Origin: Virgibacillus ihumii
GTDB lineage: Bacteria > Bacillota > Bacilli > Bacillales > Amphibacillaceae
Reading direction: 5' to 3'
NCBI RefSeq assembly: GCF_902726655.1
Contig: NZ_CACVAN010000001.1
Span: 248,001 to 312,000 of the forward strand
DNA: 64,000 nucleotides
Positions 27,335 to 36,854 of the stretch are shown here, in pieces (position 1 is the first letter of the stretch; each line of letters opens with the position of its first letter). The position numbers were made by a program, and so were the translations under genes. The notes beneath the pieces were generated by a model, which was not told where the DNA came from, did not search any database, and saw only the letters and a program-made list of their open reading frames with translations.

Positions 27335-28651
27335 TTGAGGAGTAAAGCGGTAATTTTGTTTGTTTTATTGTCGTCTGTATTGCTTGTACTTGCTGGATGT
27401 TCAGGCAGCGGGGGAGGAGATGGTGAAAGTGGTGACGGTGAAGCGTCAGCTGATCAAAAGACGATTGAATTTATGCACTTATGGCCTGAAGGTAGTTCAA
27501 AAGACCATTACGAGATTGTAAATAAAATCGTCAGTCAGTATGAAGAAAAGAATCCTGGAGTAAAAGTAGACCTTGAAATCCTTGGCAATGAACAATACAA
27601 GGAGAAATTGAAGGTTCTGTCCTCTTCAAACCAGCTACCTGATGTTGGAATGACGTGGGCTGCTGGATTTATGACGCCCTATGTTGAAGGAGATTTGTTT
27701 GCTCCATTAAACGATGTTCTGAAAAGTGGATTAAAGGACGAGTTTGTCCCTGGAACAACGGATGCCTACAGTTTTGACGGTAAAACATACGGACTTCCAT
27801 TGGAATTGAACATAGCACCTATTTTTTATAACAAAGCAATTTTTGATAAGTACGGTTTGGAAGTTCCAAAAACATACGCAGAATTCAAAAATGTAGTTAA
27901 AACATTACGTGAAAATGATGTCGCTCCAATCGCTTTGGGAAATAAAGATCGATGGACAGGATCATTATGGTATATGTACCTTGCAGATCGCATTGGAGGA
28001 TCGAAGACCATAACAAAGGCTATTAACCGTAAAGGATCATTCGAAGATCCGGCGCTTATCAAGGCAGCCGAAGAAATTCAAAAATTGGTGGAGATGGGTG
28101 CATTTAATGAAGGATACAACGCTTTATCTGATCAGGAAGCAAAAAGTCTGTTTATGAATGGTCAGGCGGCAATGTATCTAATTGGCTCATGGGATCTTCC
28201 AAACTACACTACAAATGAAGAAGTACCACAGGAGTTCAGGGATTCCGTTGGCTTTTTTAACTTCCCGACTGTAAACGGGAAAGGCGACATGAACAGCTGG
28301 GTGGGCGGTCCCGGAGTTGGCTTGTTTGTAGCCCAAAATTCAGATGTGAAATCGGAGGCAAAAGACTTTGTTTCTTTCTTCGTTAAGAGATGGGGACAAC
28401 AAGCAGTAGCAGATGCAGGTGTTATTCCGGCGACAAAAGTGGATACTAGTTCTGTAGATCTTCCACAGATGTATATTGATGTCTTGAACGAGTTGAATAA
28501 GGCTAGTAATATCACTTTATTCGCTGATGTTCAAATGCCTCCTGATGCAGCGCAAGTTCATTTGGATGCTATTCAGGCATTATTTGGTGAGGAAATAACA
28601 CCTGAGAAATTTGCGGAACTGCAGGAAGAAGCACTTGCAGAAGGAGAATAG
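27335..28651 (+). CDS. Sugar ABC transporter substrate-binding lipoprotein (xylose/xylo-oligosaccharide)
   Basis: 438 residues from a TTG start behind GGGGGAG. Lipobox LAGC, then a Gly/Ser/Asp-rich linker, then a type-I-extracellular sugar-binding fold (FMHLWPEGSS, WAAGFMTPYVEG, NGQAAMYLIGSWD). Family 1 solute-binding protein. It is the first gene after the XylR-controlled promoter and is followed by permeases and a beta-xylosidase, so xylobiose or longer xylo-oligosaccharides are the likely ligands. A terminator separates it from the permeases, which have their own XylR promoter. Confidence 0.87.
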   Translation: MRSKAVILFVLLSSVLLVLAGCSGSGGGDGESGDGEASADQKTIEFMHLWPEGSSKDHYEIVNKIVSQYEEKNPGVKVDLEILGNEQYKEKLKVLSSSNQLPDVGMTWAAGFMTPYVEGDLFAPLNDVLKSGLKDEFVPGTTDAYSFDGKTYGLPLELNIAPIFYNKAIFDKYGLEVPKTYAEFKNVVKTLRENDVAPIALGNKDRWTGSLWYMYLADRIGGSKTITKAINRKGSFEDPALIKAAEEIQKLVEMGAFNEGYNALSDQEAKSLFMNGQAAMYLIGSWDLPNYTTNEEVPQEFRDSVGFFNFPTVNGKGDMNSWVGGPGVGLFVAQNSDVKSEAKDFVSFFVKRWGQQAVADAGVIPATKVDTSSVDLPQMYIDVLNELNKASNITLFADVQMPPDAAQVHLDAIQALFGEEITPEKFAELQEEALAEGE

Positions 28652-28691
28652 AATTGTTTGGCAACTATTAGAAGTGGCCATTATATTTGAG

Positions 28692-28721
28692 GGCTGCCGG
28701 ATTATTCGGTGGCCTTTTTTT
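28692..28721 (+). terminator. Terminator between binding-protein and permease genes
   Basis: 8-bp stem GGCTGCCG/CGGTGGCC with G-U pairs, 7-base loop, then T7. It would let the binding protein be made in excess over the permeases. Confidence 0.75.
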
Positions 28722-28754
28722 CTTTTGTTTACCTATTGGTGGATAATTCTAATT

Positions 28755-28799
28755 AACTTTGTTTATCCACTAGACAAACGGAAAAGGTTTTGATATTCT
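28755..28799 (+). promoter_or_regulatory. Internal XylR operator and promoter for the permease genes
   Basis: Box beginning AACTTTGTTTATCCAC at 28755. -35 TAGACA (28771-28776) lies in the right half, 17-base spacer, -10 TATTCT (28794-28799). Confidence 0.8.
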
Positions 28800-28872
28800 A
28801 AAAATGAACTTACAAACTTTCAAATTATTGAAAGTAATTTTGTCCCGGACAAGCTTTTTTAATCGGCTAAAA

Positions 28873-28886
28873 AGAAAGCGATTTCA
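28873..28886 (+). promoter_or_regulatory. cre-like site before the permease genes
   Basis: AGAAAGCGATTTCA fits the CcpA consensus except for the first base; 74 bases after the -10 and 86 before the permease start, a roadblock position. Confidence 0.6.
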
Positions 28887-28971
28887 ATGTGGGGGTATTC
28901 CGCTTGATCGGGTGCTCCGCTATTGAAAGTGAGTTCAGTGCTTTATTGATTATTACTTGGGGGTGAAAGAA

Positions 28972-29850
28972 TTGAATAAAGTTATGTCCAACAAGCTTAT
29001 GATAGCATTGTACATTCTTCCTGCATTGCTGTTGGTTGCAATCTTAATTTATATTCCGTTATTTCTAAGCGGCTATTATGGCTTAATGGAATGGGATGGA
29101 ATCGGGGAAATGACGTTTATTGGATTAGAAAATTACATTACTGCCATGCAGGATCCAAAGTTTTGGGAGAGTGCAGGTCATTCCTTTTTGCTGGCACTTT
29201 TCTCGGCACTCAGTCTACTTATCTATCTGGCTATATCGCTTATTTTAGCTTCAAAAATAAAAGGTGCCAGTCTGCTTAGAAAAATCTACTTAATTCCCAT
29301 GCTGTTGTCCTCAGTAGCAATCGCACAACTTTGGATCAAAATTTACAATCCAGCCAATGGTATTTTAAACAGTCTGCTCGGATATATCGGGATAGAAGAA
29401 ACGCCTGTATGGCTTGGGGATCCTAATATAGTACTGTATGCGATTTTCATTCCGATTTTATGGCAGTATGCAGGGTTTTATATTTTGATTTACTATGCTG
29501 CCTTAAAGAATATCCCTGAATCACTGATAGAGGCCGCTAAAATCGATGGGGCTTCTCCTATCCAGATTGCATTCAAGGTAAAACTGCCACTGATTATGGG
29601 CGTATTCAAAGTTACAATCGTACTGGCTATTGTCGGGTCCTTAAAATATTTTGACCTGATCTATGTTATGACTGGTGGCGGACCAAGCGGAGCGAGTGAG
29701 GTAATGGCTTCCTATATGTATAAACTGGCATTCTCCATGTCTGACTTCGGATATGGCAGTGCAGTTGGATTCCTTTTGTTAATCATCACACTCATCGTTA
29801 CCGTGTTTATTCGAAAATTAACCGCAACTGATGATGAAATCCAGTACTAA
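28972..29850 (+). CDS. Sugar ABC transporter permease (MalF/UgpA-like)
   Basis: 292 residues with six membrane helices. The EAA loop (LIEAAKIDGASPIQIAFKVKLP) that docks the ATPase is clear. TTG 28972 is six bases after GGGGGTG and gives MNKVMSNKLMIAL; an upstream TTG at 28957 overlaps that site. It pairs with the next permease to import xylo-sugars. No ATPase is encoded in this locus, so a shared MsmX-type ATPase elsewhere is probably used, as in other Bacillaceae sugar importers. Confidence 0.88.
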   Translation: MNKVMSNKLMIALYILPALLLVAILIYIPLFLSGYYGLMEWDGIGEMTFIGLENYITAMQDPKFWESAGHSFLLALFSALSLLIYLAISLILASKIKGASLLRKIYLIPMLLSSVAIAQLWIKIYNPANGILNSLLGYIGIEETPVWLGDPNIVLYAIFIPILWQYAGFYILIYYAALKNIPESLIEAAKIDGASPIQIAFKVKLPLIMGVFKVTIVLAIVGSLKYFDLIYVMTGGGPSGASEVMASYMYKLAFSMSDFGYGSAVGFLLLIITLIVTVFIRKLTATDDEIQY

Positions 29851-29865
29851 AAGGAGGTAAATCAC

Positions 29866-30687
29866 ATGAATCGAATCGGATATTTTTTTCTTTATGTATG
29901 TCTTGGGATTGTAGGGTTGTTTCAAATTTTCCCGCTGGTGTGGCTCGTCTTGTTTTCGTTGAAAGATACCAGGCAGATTTTCGGAAGTCCGCCGCTTTCT
30001 CTTCCAGATGAGTATCAATGGGAAAACTATATTAAAGTATGGCAGAGTGACATCGGAATCTATTTTTTTAACAGTGTGTGGTACACGGTAGTGGCTATCA
30101 TTCTAACCGTCCTGTTAGCAAGTATGGCTACTTTCGCTATTACCCGCATGCGCTGGAAGCTTAGCTCATTTGTGCTTGGTTTGTTTATGGTTGGTCTGAT
30201 GATACCGATTCATTCAGCATTGATTCCGCTTTTTAAAATGTTTTTAAGCGTTAATCTGATTGATCATCCGTTGTCCATAATCATTACATATACGACATAT
30301 AATTTGCCAATAACGATGATGATTTTACTCGGATTTTACTATACATTACCCCGTGAGATTGAGGAAGCGGCGATTATTGATGGCTGCTCGATCAACCGGC
30401 TGTTTTTCCGGATTATTTTGCCGATGACGACACCGGTAATGTCCACGACCGTTATTATCAACATGATCTATAACTGGAATGAGTTTGTATTTGTCAATAC
30501 GTTTATCAGTTCGGACAAATTTAAAACGCTGACAGTTGGCATACAGAACTTTGTTGGACAATATATGACGGACTGGGGAGCAATTGGTGCGACGCTTGTT
30601 ATTAGTATTGTGCCGATTCTGATAGCGTTCCTGTTTTTCAGTAACAAGGTTGTGGAAGGTATTTCCGCAAGCGCCGTAAAAGGATAA
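29866..30687 (+). CDS. Sugar ABC transporter permease (MalG/UgpE-like)
   Basis: 273 residues, six membrane helices, EAA loop (IEEAAIIDGCSINRLFFRIILP) present. AAGGAGGTAAATCAC precedes the ATG, 15 bases after the first permease. It completes the membrane part of the importer and is followed 25 bases later by the beta-xylosidase gene in the same operon. Confidence 0.88.
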   Translation: MNRIGYFFLYVCLGIVGLFQIFPLVWLVLFSLKDTRQIFGSPPLSLPDEYQWENYIKVWQSDIGIYFFNSVWYTVVAIILTVLLASMATFAITRMRWKLSSFVLGLFMVGLMIPIHSALIPLFKMFLSVNLIDHPLSIIITYTTYNLPITMMILLGFYYTLPREIEEAAIIDGCSINRLFFRIILPMTTPVMSTTVIINMIYNWNEFVFVNTFISSDKFKTLTVGIQNFVGQYMTDWGAIGATLVISIVPILIAFLFFSNKVVEGISASAVKG

Positions 30688-30712
30688 ACCTAGTGAGAGG
30701 AGATTGGTATAA

Positions 30713-32323
30713 ATGTCAACTATTCAAAATCCAATTTTGACAGGATTCAACCCTGATCCGAGCATCTGCCGGGCGGGGGAAGATTATTATATCGCTGTTT
30801 CTACGTTTGAGTGGTTTCCGGGGGTCGGGATATATCATTCCAAGGATCTGAAAAACTGGCGGCTGATTGCAAGACCACTTAACAGGCTGAGCCAGTTGAA
30901 TATGATGGGAAATCCTGACTCCGGAGGTATTTGGGCACCAGCGCTATCCTATAGTGATGGTAAGTTCTGGCTGATTTATACGGATGTCAAGGTTACAGAA
31001 GGGAGCTGGAAAGACTGTCATAACTATCTTGTAACGTGCGATACGATTGATGGCGAGTGGTCAGAACCGGTTTATTTAAACAGTTCCGGATTTGATCCGT
31101 CATTATTCCACGATGATGACGGGAGAAAGTATATAACCAATATGCTTTGGGATCATCGTTCAGGTAACCACAATTTTTACGGGATCGTGCTTCAGGAGTA
31201 CAGTCCGAATGAGCAAAAGCTTGTTGGAAAGGCAGAAGTGATTTTTAAAGGGACCGATGTAAAGCTGACCGAGGCACCACATCTATATAAAATGAACGGA
31301 TATTATTACTTATTGACTGCTGAGGGTGGGACGAAGTTTGAGCACCAAGCTACCATTGCTCGTTCAAAGGACTTGCATGGGTCATATGAGGTGCATCCGG
31401 AAAATCCGTTGATTACATCGTGGCCATATCCGAGAAATCCAATGCAGAAAGCCGGGCATTCTTCCATCATTCAAACACATACAGATGAGTGGTTTTTGGT
31501 CTTTTTAACCGGGAGACCGCTGCCGAAAGAGGGGCAGCCGTTATTGAATCCACGTGGGTTCTGTCCGCTTGGAAGAGAAACGGCTATTCAACGACTGGAG
31601 TGGAAAGACGACTGGCCGTATGTAGTTGGCGGAAATCAGCCAGCTGCAGCAATTGAAGGGCCTGCGATTGAAGAAGTGAAATGGGGAAAAGATTACGACG
31701 AAAAAGATGATTTTGACGCGCCTAAATTGAACCCTCATTTGCAGACATTACGTATTCCGCTCGGTGGGGATGCACTTTCATTAACGGATAATCCCGGTCA
31801 TCTGCGGTTATACGGAAAAGAGTCGTTAACATCGAAGTTCACGCAGGCATATGTGGCACGTCGCTGGCAGCACTTTAATTTTACGGCAGAAACAAAGGTG
31901 GCATTTGCCCCGAACAGTTTTCAGCAGTCTGCAGGGCTGGTGAATTATTATAATACACAGAACTGGACATCTTTACAGATCTCCTGGCATGAAGAAAAGG
32001 GCAGAGTGCTCGAACTGATGACGTGTGATAATTTCACTTTCGAAAATCCGCTAAAGGACAGCGAAATCGTTGTACCTGAGGGTGTGGATTATGTTTATAT
32101 GCGTGTTGACGTTCAGACCAATATATACGAGTATTCCTATTCGTTTGACGGTGCGGACTGGATGAAGGTTCCAATTCATTTCCATTCCTATAAGCTTTCG
32201 GATGATTACATTCAAGGCGGCGGGTTTTTTACCGGTGCATTTGTTGGGATGCAGTGCCAGGATACGTCAGGACAGAATAAGCATGCCGACTTTGATTACT
32301 TCTTGTACAGAGAAAAGGAATAA
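30713..32323 (+). CDS. xynB: Beta-xylosidase, glycoside hydrolase family 43
   Basis: 536 residues, no signal peptide, so cytoplasmic. The five-bladed GH43 domain carries the catalytic base Asp15 (FNPDPS), the modulating Asp in GFDPSLF and the acid Glu in [10 protein letters not shown]-terminal beta-sandwich (about 330-536) of XynB/BSU type completes the active site. It splits imported xylobiose and xylo-oligosaccharides to xylose for XylA. It is last in the permease operon and followed by a hairpin. Confidence 0.93.
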   Translation: MSTIQNPILTGFNPDPSICRAGEDYYIAVSTFEWFPGVGIYHSKDLKNWRLIARPLNRLSQLNMMGNPDSGGIWAPALSYSDGKFWLIYTDVKVTEGSWKDCHNYLVTCDTIDGEWSEPVYLNSSGFDPSLFHDDDGRKYITNMLWDHRSGNHNFYGIVLQEYSPNEQKLVGKAEVIFKGTDVKLTEAPHLYKMNGYYYLLTAEGGTKFEHQATIARSKDLHGSYEVHPENPLITSWPYPRNPMQKAGHSSIIQTHTDEWFLVFLTGRPLPKEGQPLLNPRGFCPLGRETAIQRLEWKDDWPYVVGGNQPAAAIEGPAIEEVKWGKDYDEKDDFDAPKLNPHLQTLRIPLGGDALSLTDNPGHLRLYGKESLTSKFTQAYVARRWQHFNFTAETKVAFAPNSFQQSAGLVNYYNTQNWTSLQISWHEEKGRVLELMTCDNFTFENPLKDSEIVVPEGVDYVYMRVDVQTNIYEYSYSFDGADWMKVPIHFHSYKLSDDYIQGGGFFTGAFVGMQCQDTSGQNKHADFDYFLYREKE

Positions 32324-32336
32324 TAAGGAAAAATAT

Positions 32337-32371
32337 ACCCCAGCTCTTGGACAAGAGTGGGGAGGATTTTC
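32337..32371. terminator. Terminator between xynB and the convergent DUF624 gene
   Basis: CCCCAGCTCTT pairs with AAGAGTGGGG (one bulged base), 4-base loop; moderate T content after it. Convergent genes on both sides. Confidence 0.6.
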
Positions 32372-32381
32372 ACTGTCATAA

Positions 32382-33023
32382 CTATTTGGCAGCGTTATTA
32401 CTGTTGGTGGTTTCTGCCTTTTTTTCAATCTTTGTAAATGTATTTAGGCAGAGCCACATCGTAATAAATGCATACGTGCTTGCACCAAAAATAAATGGCA
32501 GTGCCGGCAGTGCTTCCATAATGAAGTAGACGGATACAAGACATACAACAATCAAAAAGCTGTGGAGCGGGGAAATTAACATTATCAGAAACGCATTTTT
32601 GATGGTTTTTCCCAGTTTCAGGTCGTAATGAACAAACGCTGGAAAGATATAAAAAAGAAACAGTAAAAACAAAATCATAAAGGCATATAGCGGCAAATAC
32701 GTTAATCTCAGTAAATCGTCTACATTTACCTGTATAAACAGGAAATCGACAACGATTATTGCACCAAGTCCTGTAATAAACAATCCGAGTAAATTACTTT
32801 TCAGAAAGTCACTTTTGAAAAAGTTCCAAAACGTTTTAAAGATTGGAATCTCTGCATTTCCTGTTAACCATTTTCGGACCACGGCGAACATCGCTGTTGT
32901 AGCGGGGAATATACCTAAGATTACGCCGCCAGCGACAGTAAATGTGATCCATAGCAAATTTACGTATGCAAATCTTGTAACCCATTCCATTATGCTATAA
33001 ATAAAACCGCTTGTATTATTCAT
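32382..33023 (-). CDS. DUF624 (YesL-like) membrane protein
   Basis: 213 residues with about five hydrophobic helices; N-terminal WVTRFAYVNLLWITFTVAGG and GIFPATTAMFAVVRKWL are typical of the YesL family. Such genes are common in Bacillaceae polysaccharide and sugar-uptake loci, but their role is not established. It is divergent from xylA and shares the intergenic XylR box (33129-33159), so it may be controlled with the xylose genes. Membrane-bound helper of the importer is a guess. Confidence 0.8.
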   Translation of the reverse strand: MNNTSGFIYSIMEWVTRFAYVNLLWITFTVAGGVILGIFPATTAMFAVVRKWLTGNAEIPIFKTFWNFFKSDFLKSNLLGLFITGLGAIIVVDFLFIQVNVDDLLRLTYLPLYAFMILFLLFLFYIFPAFVHYDLKLGKTIKNAFLIMLISPLHSFLIVVCLVSVYFIMEALPALPFIFGASTYAFITMWLCLNTFTKIEKKAETTNSNNAAK

Positions 33024-33128
33024 GGGATCCTCCTTGAATTCTGATTATGTATGATTCCATGATTATTATAAGTTAATCAACATGTTTAATCATTTCAAAA
33101 GGTGGAGACGATTGTGTAAGTTTATTAT

Positions 33129-33173
33129 AACTTAGTTTATCTGATAGACAAACTAAGTTAGTGTTGCTATACT
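33129..33173 (+). promoter_or_regulatory. XylR operator and xylA promoter
   Basis: The best of the four boxes: 10-bp arms AACTTAGTTT (33129-33138) and AAACTAAGTT (33150-33159) around an 11-base centre. -35 TAGACA (33145-33150) lies inside it; 17-base spacer; -10 TATACT (33168-33173). Very close in form to known Bacillus xyl operators. Confidence 0.88.
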
Positions 33174-33178
33174 CTTTA

Positions 33179-33192
33179 TGTAAGCAGTTACA
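33179..33192 (+). promoter_or_regulatory. cre-like site at the xylA start region
   Basis: TGTAAGCAGTTACA, near-palindromic, matches the cre consensus except that the central CG is CA. It lies just after the -10. Confidence 0.5.
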
Positions 33193-33270
33193 TTTCGGTT
33201 TACATGCACATTCACACCATTTTCATAAGGTTGTTGGATATATATTTTTTCAAAATAGGAGGTCATTAAG

Positions 33271-34596
33271 ATGGCATATTTTAAAGATATTGGTCAAATT
33301 AAATACAAAGGGGCACAATCTACTAACCCTTTTGCGTTCAAATTTTACAATCCGGAAGAAAAAATAGGAAACAAAACGGCGGCGGAGCATCTTCGGTTCG
33401 CAGTCGCTTATTGGCATACATTTACGATGGATGGTTCAGATCCATTTGGTGCCGGTACGATGGCTCGACCGTGGGATAAATTTACAGGGATGGATTTGGC
33501 TAAAGCACGGTTAGAGGCTGCTTTTGAATTCTTTGAAAAACTGAATGTACCATATTTCTGTTTCCATGATGTAGACATTGCACCTGAAGGAAGTAATCTA
33601 CGGGAAACAAATCAGAACCTGGATACAATTGTTGGGTTAATGAAGGATTACATGAAGGACAGCAAAACCAAATTACTGTGGAATACGGCGAACAACTTTA
33701 CGCACCCTCGCTTTATTCACGGGGCGGCATCTTCCAACAATGCGGATATTTTTGCATATACTGCAGCAAAGGTAAAAAAAGGACTGGAAATTGGTAAAGA
33801 GCTGGGTGCACAAAACTATGTGTTCTGGGGCGGACGTGAAGGTTATGAAACACTTCTTAACACCGATATGAAACTGGAATTGGATAATCTGGGGCGGTTC
33901 TTCCATATGGCGGTTGATTATGCTAAAGAAATTGGTTTTGATGGACAATTTCTGATTGAACCAAAGCCGAAAGAACCGACAACACATCAGTATGACTTTG
34001 ATGTGGCAAGTGGATATGCTTTTCTGCAAAGATACGATCTGCAGGATAACTTTAAATTTAATATCGAAGCAAACCATGCGACGCTTGCCGGTCATACATT
34101 TGAACATGAACTGCGCTATGCACGAGTTAACAATATGCTAGGTTCTGTTGATGCAAATCAAGGTCATCCACTGCTCGGATGGGATACAGATGAATTTCCA
34201 ACTGATTTACATTCTACAACACTGGCAATGTATGAAATTCTTAAAAACGGTGGTCTTGGCCTCGGCGGTTTAAACTTTGATGCAAAGGTGAGAAGAGGTT
34301 CATTCGAGCCAGACGATTTATTCCATGCACATATTGCTGGAATGGACAGTTTTGCAGTAGGGTTAAAGGTTGCCCAGAAACTTACGGATGATCGTGTGCT
34401 GGAAAATATTTTAGAAGACCGTTACAGCAGCTATACAGAAGGGGTCGGACTGGATATCGTACAAAACAAAACCGATTTTCATAAGTTGGAGGACCATGCA
34501 TTGGGACTTTCGGAAATCAAACATCAATCCGGTCGACTGGAGAAAATCAAGGCAACTATCAATCAATATTTGCTGAAAGCTTTTGCTGGGGAGTAA
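33271..34596 (+). CDS. xylA: Xylose isomerase
   Basis: 441 residues, the length of the class II enzymes. Converts D-xylose to D-xylulose. The active-site His/Asp pair in [11 protein letters not shown] (about residue 100) and metal ligands in [32 protein letters not shown] and [20 protein letters not shown] are present. ATG 33271 follows AGGAGG. First gene of the xylAB operon, four bases ahead of xylB. Confidence 0.97.
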   Translation: MAYFKDIGQIKYKGAQSTNPFAFKFYNPEEKIGNKTAAEHLRFAVAYWHTFTMDGSDPFGAGTMARPWDKFTGMDLAKARLEAAFEFFEKLNVPYFCFHDVDIAPEGSNLRETNQNLDTIVGLMKDYMKDSKTKLLWNTANNFTHPRFIHGAASSNNADIFAYTAAKVKKGLEIGKELGAQNYVFWGGREGYETLLNTDMKLELDNLGRFFHMAVDYAKEIGFDGQFLIEPKPKEPTTHQYDFDVASGYAFLQRYDLQDNFKFNIEANHATLAGHTFEHELRYARVNNMLGSVDANQGHPLLGWDTDEFPTDLHSTTLAMYEILKNGGLGLGGLNFDAKVRRGSFEPDDLFHAHIAGMDSFAVGLKVAQKLTDDRVLENILEDRYSSYTEGVGLDIVQNKTDFHKLEDHALGLSEIKHQSGRLEKIKATINQYLLKAFAGE

Positions 34597-34600
34597 TGCT

Positions 34601-36100
34601 ATGAAATATGTAATCGGGATCGATTTGGGAACGAGTGCGGTTAAGCTTTTGCTGGTTAATAAACATGGCAACGTTATACAGGAAATTTCCAAAGAATATC
34701 CGTTAATTCAGGAAAGAAGCGGATACAGTGAACAAGATCCTCACGTATGGGTGGACCAGACAGTTGCAGGATTGACTGACTTGCTTCAAGATTTCAACGG
34801 TGACCCGAAGGATATTGAAGGAATCAGTTTTTCCGGACAAATGCACGGACTCGTTCTTCTGGATGAAGAAAATGAGGTGCTGCGGAATGCGATTCTTTGG
34901 AATGATACACGGACAACTAATCAATGCCGTCAGATTTACCATGCTGTTGGCGAAGAACGATTGCTGGAAATTGCGAAAAACCCTGCTTTGGAAGGATTCA
35001 CGTTACCAAAGCTGTTATGGGTGAAAGAACATGAGCTTGCTTTGTTTCGGAAAGCAAAGAAATTTATTTTACCAAAGGATTACTTGCGGTATAAACTGAC
35101 AGGTCAATTGCACATGGAATATTCTGATGCTGCCGGAACGTTGTTGTTGGATATTCGAAAAAAAGAGTGGAGTAAAGAGATCTGTGCGTTGGTGGACATT
35201 GATTCGACTATTTGCCCGCCATTAGTAGATTCCCATGCTGAGATTGGGAAAATAAGCTTTGAAACTGCGGTATCGACTGGTCTGTCGGAAACAACCCGGA
35301 TTTTTGCCGGTGGAGCGGACAATGCTTGTGGTGCCATTGGTTCAGGAATATTGGAAGATGGAAGAACCCTTTGCAGTGTTGGCACATCAGGTGTTGTGCT
35401 TTCCTATGAGGAAAGTGATGATAAAGATTTTCAGGGACGTGTCCATTACTTTAATCATGGTGCTCCCGATGCCTTTTATACGATGGGGGTTACCCTATCA
35501 GCAGGCAATAGCCTCAGCTGGTTTAAAGATGTCTTTGCCGCAGATGAGTCATTTGAGGATTTGGTTTCTGAAGCGGGAACAGTCCCTGTTGGAGCAAACG
35601 GATTATTGTTCACGCCTTATTTGGCAGGGGAAAGAACGCCTCATGCAGACGCTTCGATTCGGGCAAGTTTTGTCGGTATGGATGTATCACACCAGCGACA
35701 AGACTTTGTTCGGGCAGTTCTTGAAGGGATTACTTTCTCCTTGAATGAATCGATTCATATTTTCCGTAATAATGGAAAAGTAATTGATTCCATTGTTTCG
35801 ATTGGCGGCGGCGCAAAGAACGAGGTGTGGCTACAAATTCAGGCAGATATTTTTAACGCAAAAATTATTAAACTTTCAAGTGAGCAAGGCCCGGGAATGG
35901 GAGCAACAATGCTGGCAGCATATGGATGTGGATGGTTTGATTCATTAAGTGAATGTGCGGATGAATTTTTGAAAATAGAAAGCACGTATACGCCGGATAG
36001 GGATCGTGCAGAAAGATATAAGAAGCTATTTGAAATCTATCAGGAAGTATATGGACAGACGAAAGCGATGAACGAAAAACTTGTGGAATTTCGGAATTAA
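34601..36100 (+). CDS. xylB: Xylulokinase
   Basis: 499 residues, FGGY-type sugar kinase. ATP-binding phosphate loop GIDLGTSAVK at the N-terminus, substrate motif FSGQMHG, conserved GGADNACGAIGSG, and the C-terminal IGGGAKNEVWLQIQADIF. It phosphorylates D-xylulose for entry into the pentose phosphate pathway. Start ATG 34601, four bases after the xylA stop, behind GGGGAG that lies in the end of xylA. Confidence 0.96.
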   Translation: MKYVIGIDLGTSAVKLLLVNKHGNVIQEISKEYPLIQERSGYSEQDPHVWVDQTVAGLTDLLQDFNGDPKDIEGISFSGQMHGLVLLDEENEVLRNAILWNDTRTTNQCRQIYHAVGEERLLEIAKNPALEGFTLPKLLWVKEHELALFRKAKKFILPKDYLRYKLTGQLHMEYSDAAGTLLLDIRKKEWSKEICALVDIDSTICPPLVDSHAEIGKISFETAVSTGLSETTRIFAGGADNACGAIGSGILEDGRTLCSVGTSGVVLSYEESDDKDFQGRVHYFNHGAPDAFYTMGVTLSAGNSLSWFKDVFAADESFEDLVSEAGTVPVGANGLLFTPYLAGERTPHADASIRASFVGMDVSHQRQDFVRAVLEGITFSLNESIHIFRNNGKVIDSIVSIGGGAKNEVWLQIQADIFNAKIIKLSSEQGPGMGATMLAAYGCGWFDSLSECADEFLKIESTYTPDRDRAERYKKLFEIYQEVYGQTKAMNEKLVEFRN

Positions 36101-36111
36101 TTTATGTAAAC

Positions 36112-36167
36112 AGGCTATCTCAGAAATATTCAACCAAGATTGAATTACTTTTTGAGGTGGTCTTTTT
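36112..36167 (+). terminator. Terminator of the xylAB operon
   Basis: Long hairpin: AGGCTATCTCAGAAA pairs with TTTTTGAGGTGGTCT with several G-U pairs. An inner ATTCAA/TTGAAT stem sits in the loop. TTTTTAATT follows. Confidence 0.75.
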
Positions 36168-36176
36168 AATTACTTA

Positions 36177-36614
<438 letters not shown>

Positions 36615-36650
36615 GCGAGTGCCCATATAAAACATGTTGTCCATTCAATT

Positions 36651-36690
36651 CAAGCCGGTCCTTTAGCAGGGGAACCGGCTTGTTTGTATA
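36651..36690 (+). terminator. Terminator after the GH10 remnant
   Basis: Perfect 9-bp stem CAAGCCGGT/ACCGGCTTG with a 14-base loop, followed by TTTGTATAT. It has outlived the gene it served. Confidence 0.75.
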
Positions 36691-36773
36691 TTTAATTGGT
36701 TGTCAACCCAACTGATTACTGATCATTAGTGGGTGGCACAACATATTATCTAACAAAAAATGAGTCCCTTAAG

Positions 36774-36825
36774 AAAAAATCCTTTATATCGGAAGTGGCT
36801 GCCAGGCCAATCCAATATAAAGGAT
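36774..36825 (-). terminator. Terminator of the tetR-MFS operon
   Basis: Perfect 11-bp stem ATCCTTTATAT/ATATAAAGGAT (36779-36789/36815-36825). On the minus strand a T6 run follows. It lies 30 bases past the exporter stop. Confidence 0.8.
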
Positions 36826-36854
36826 AATTCGTAATCAAACAACATGCTTCCGTT

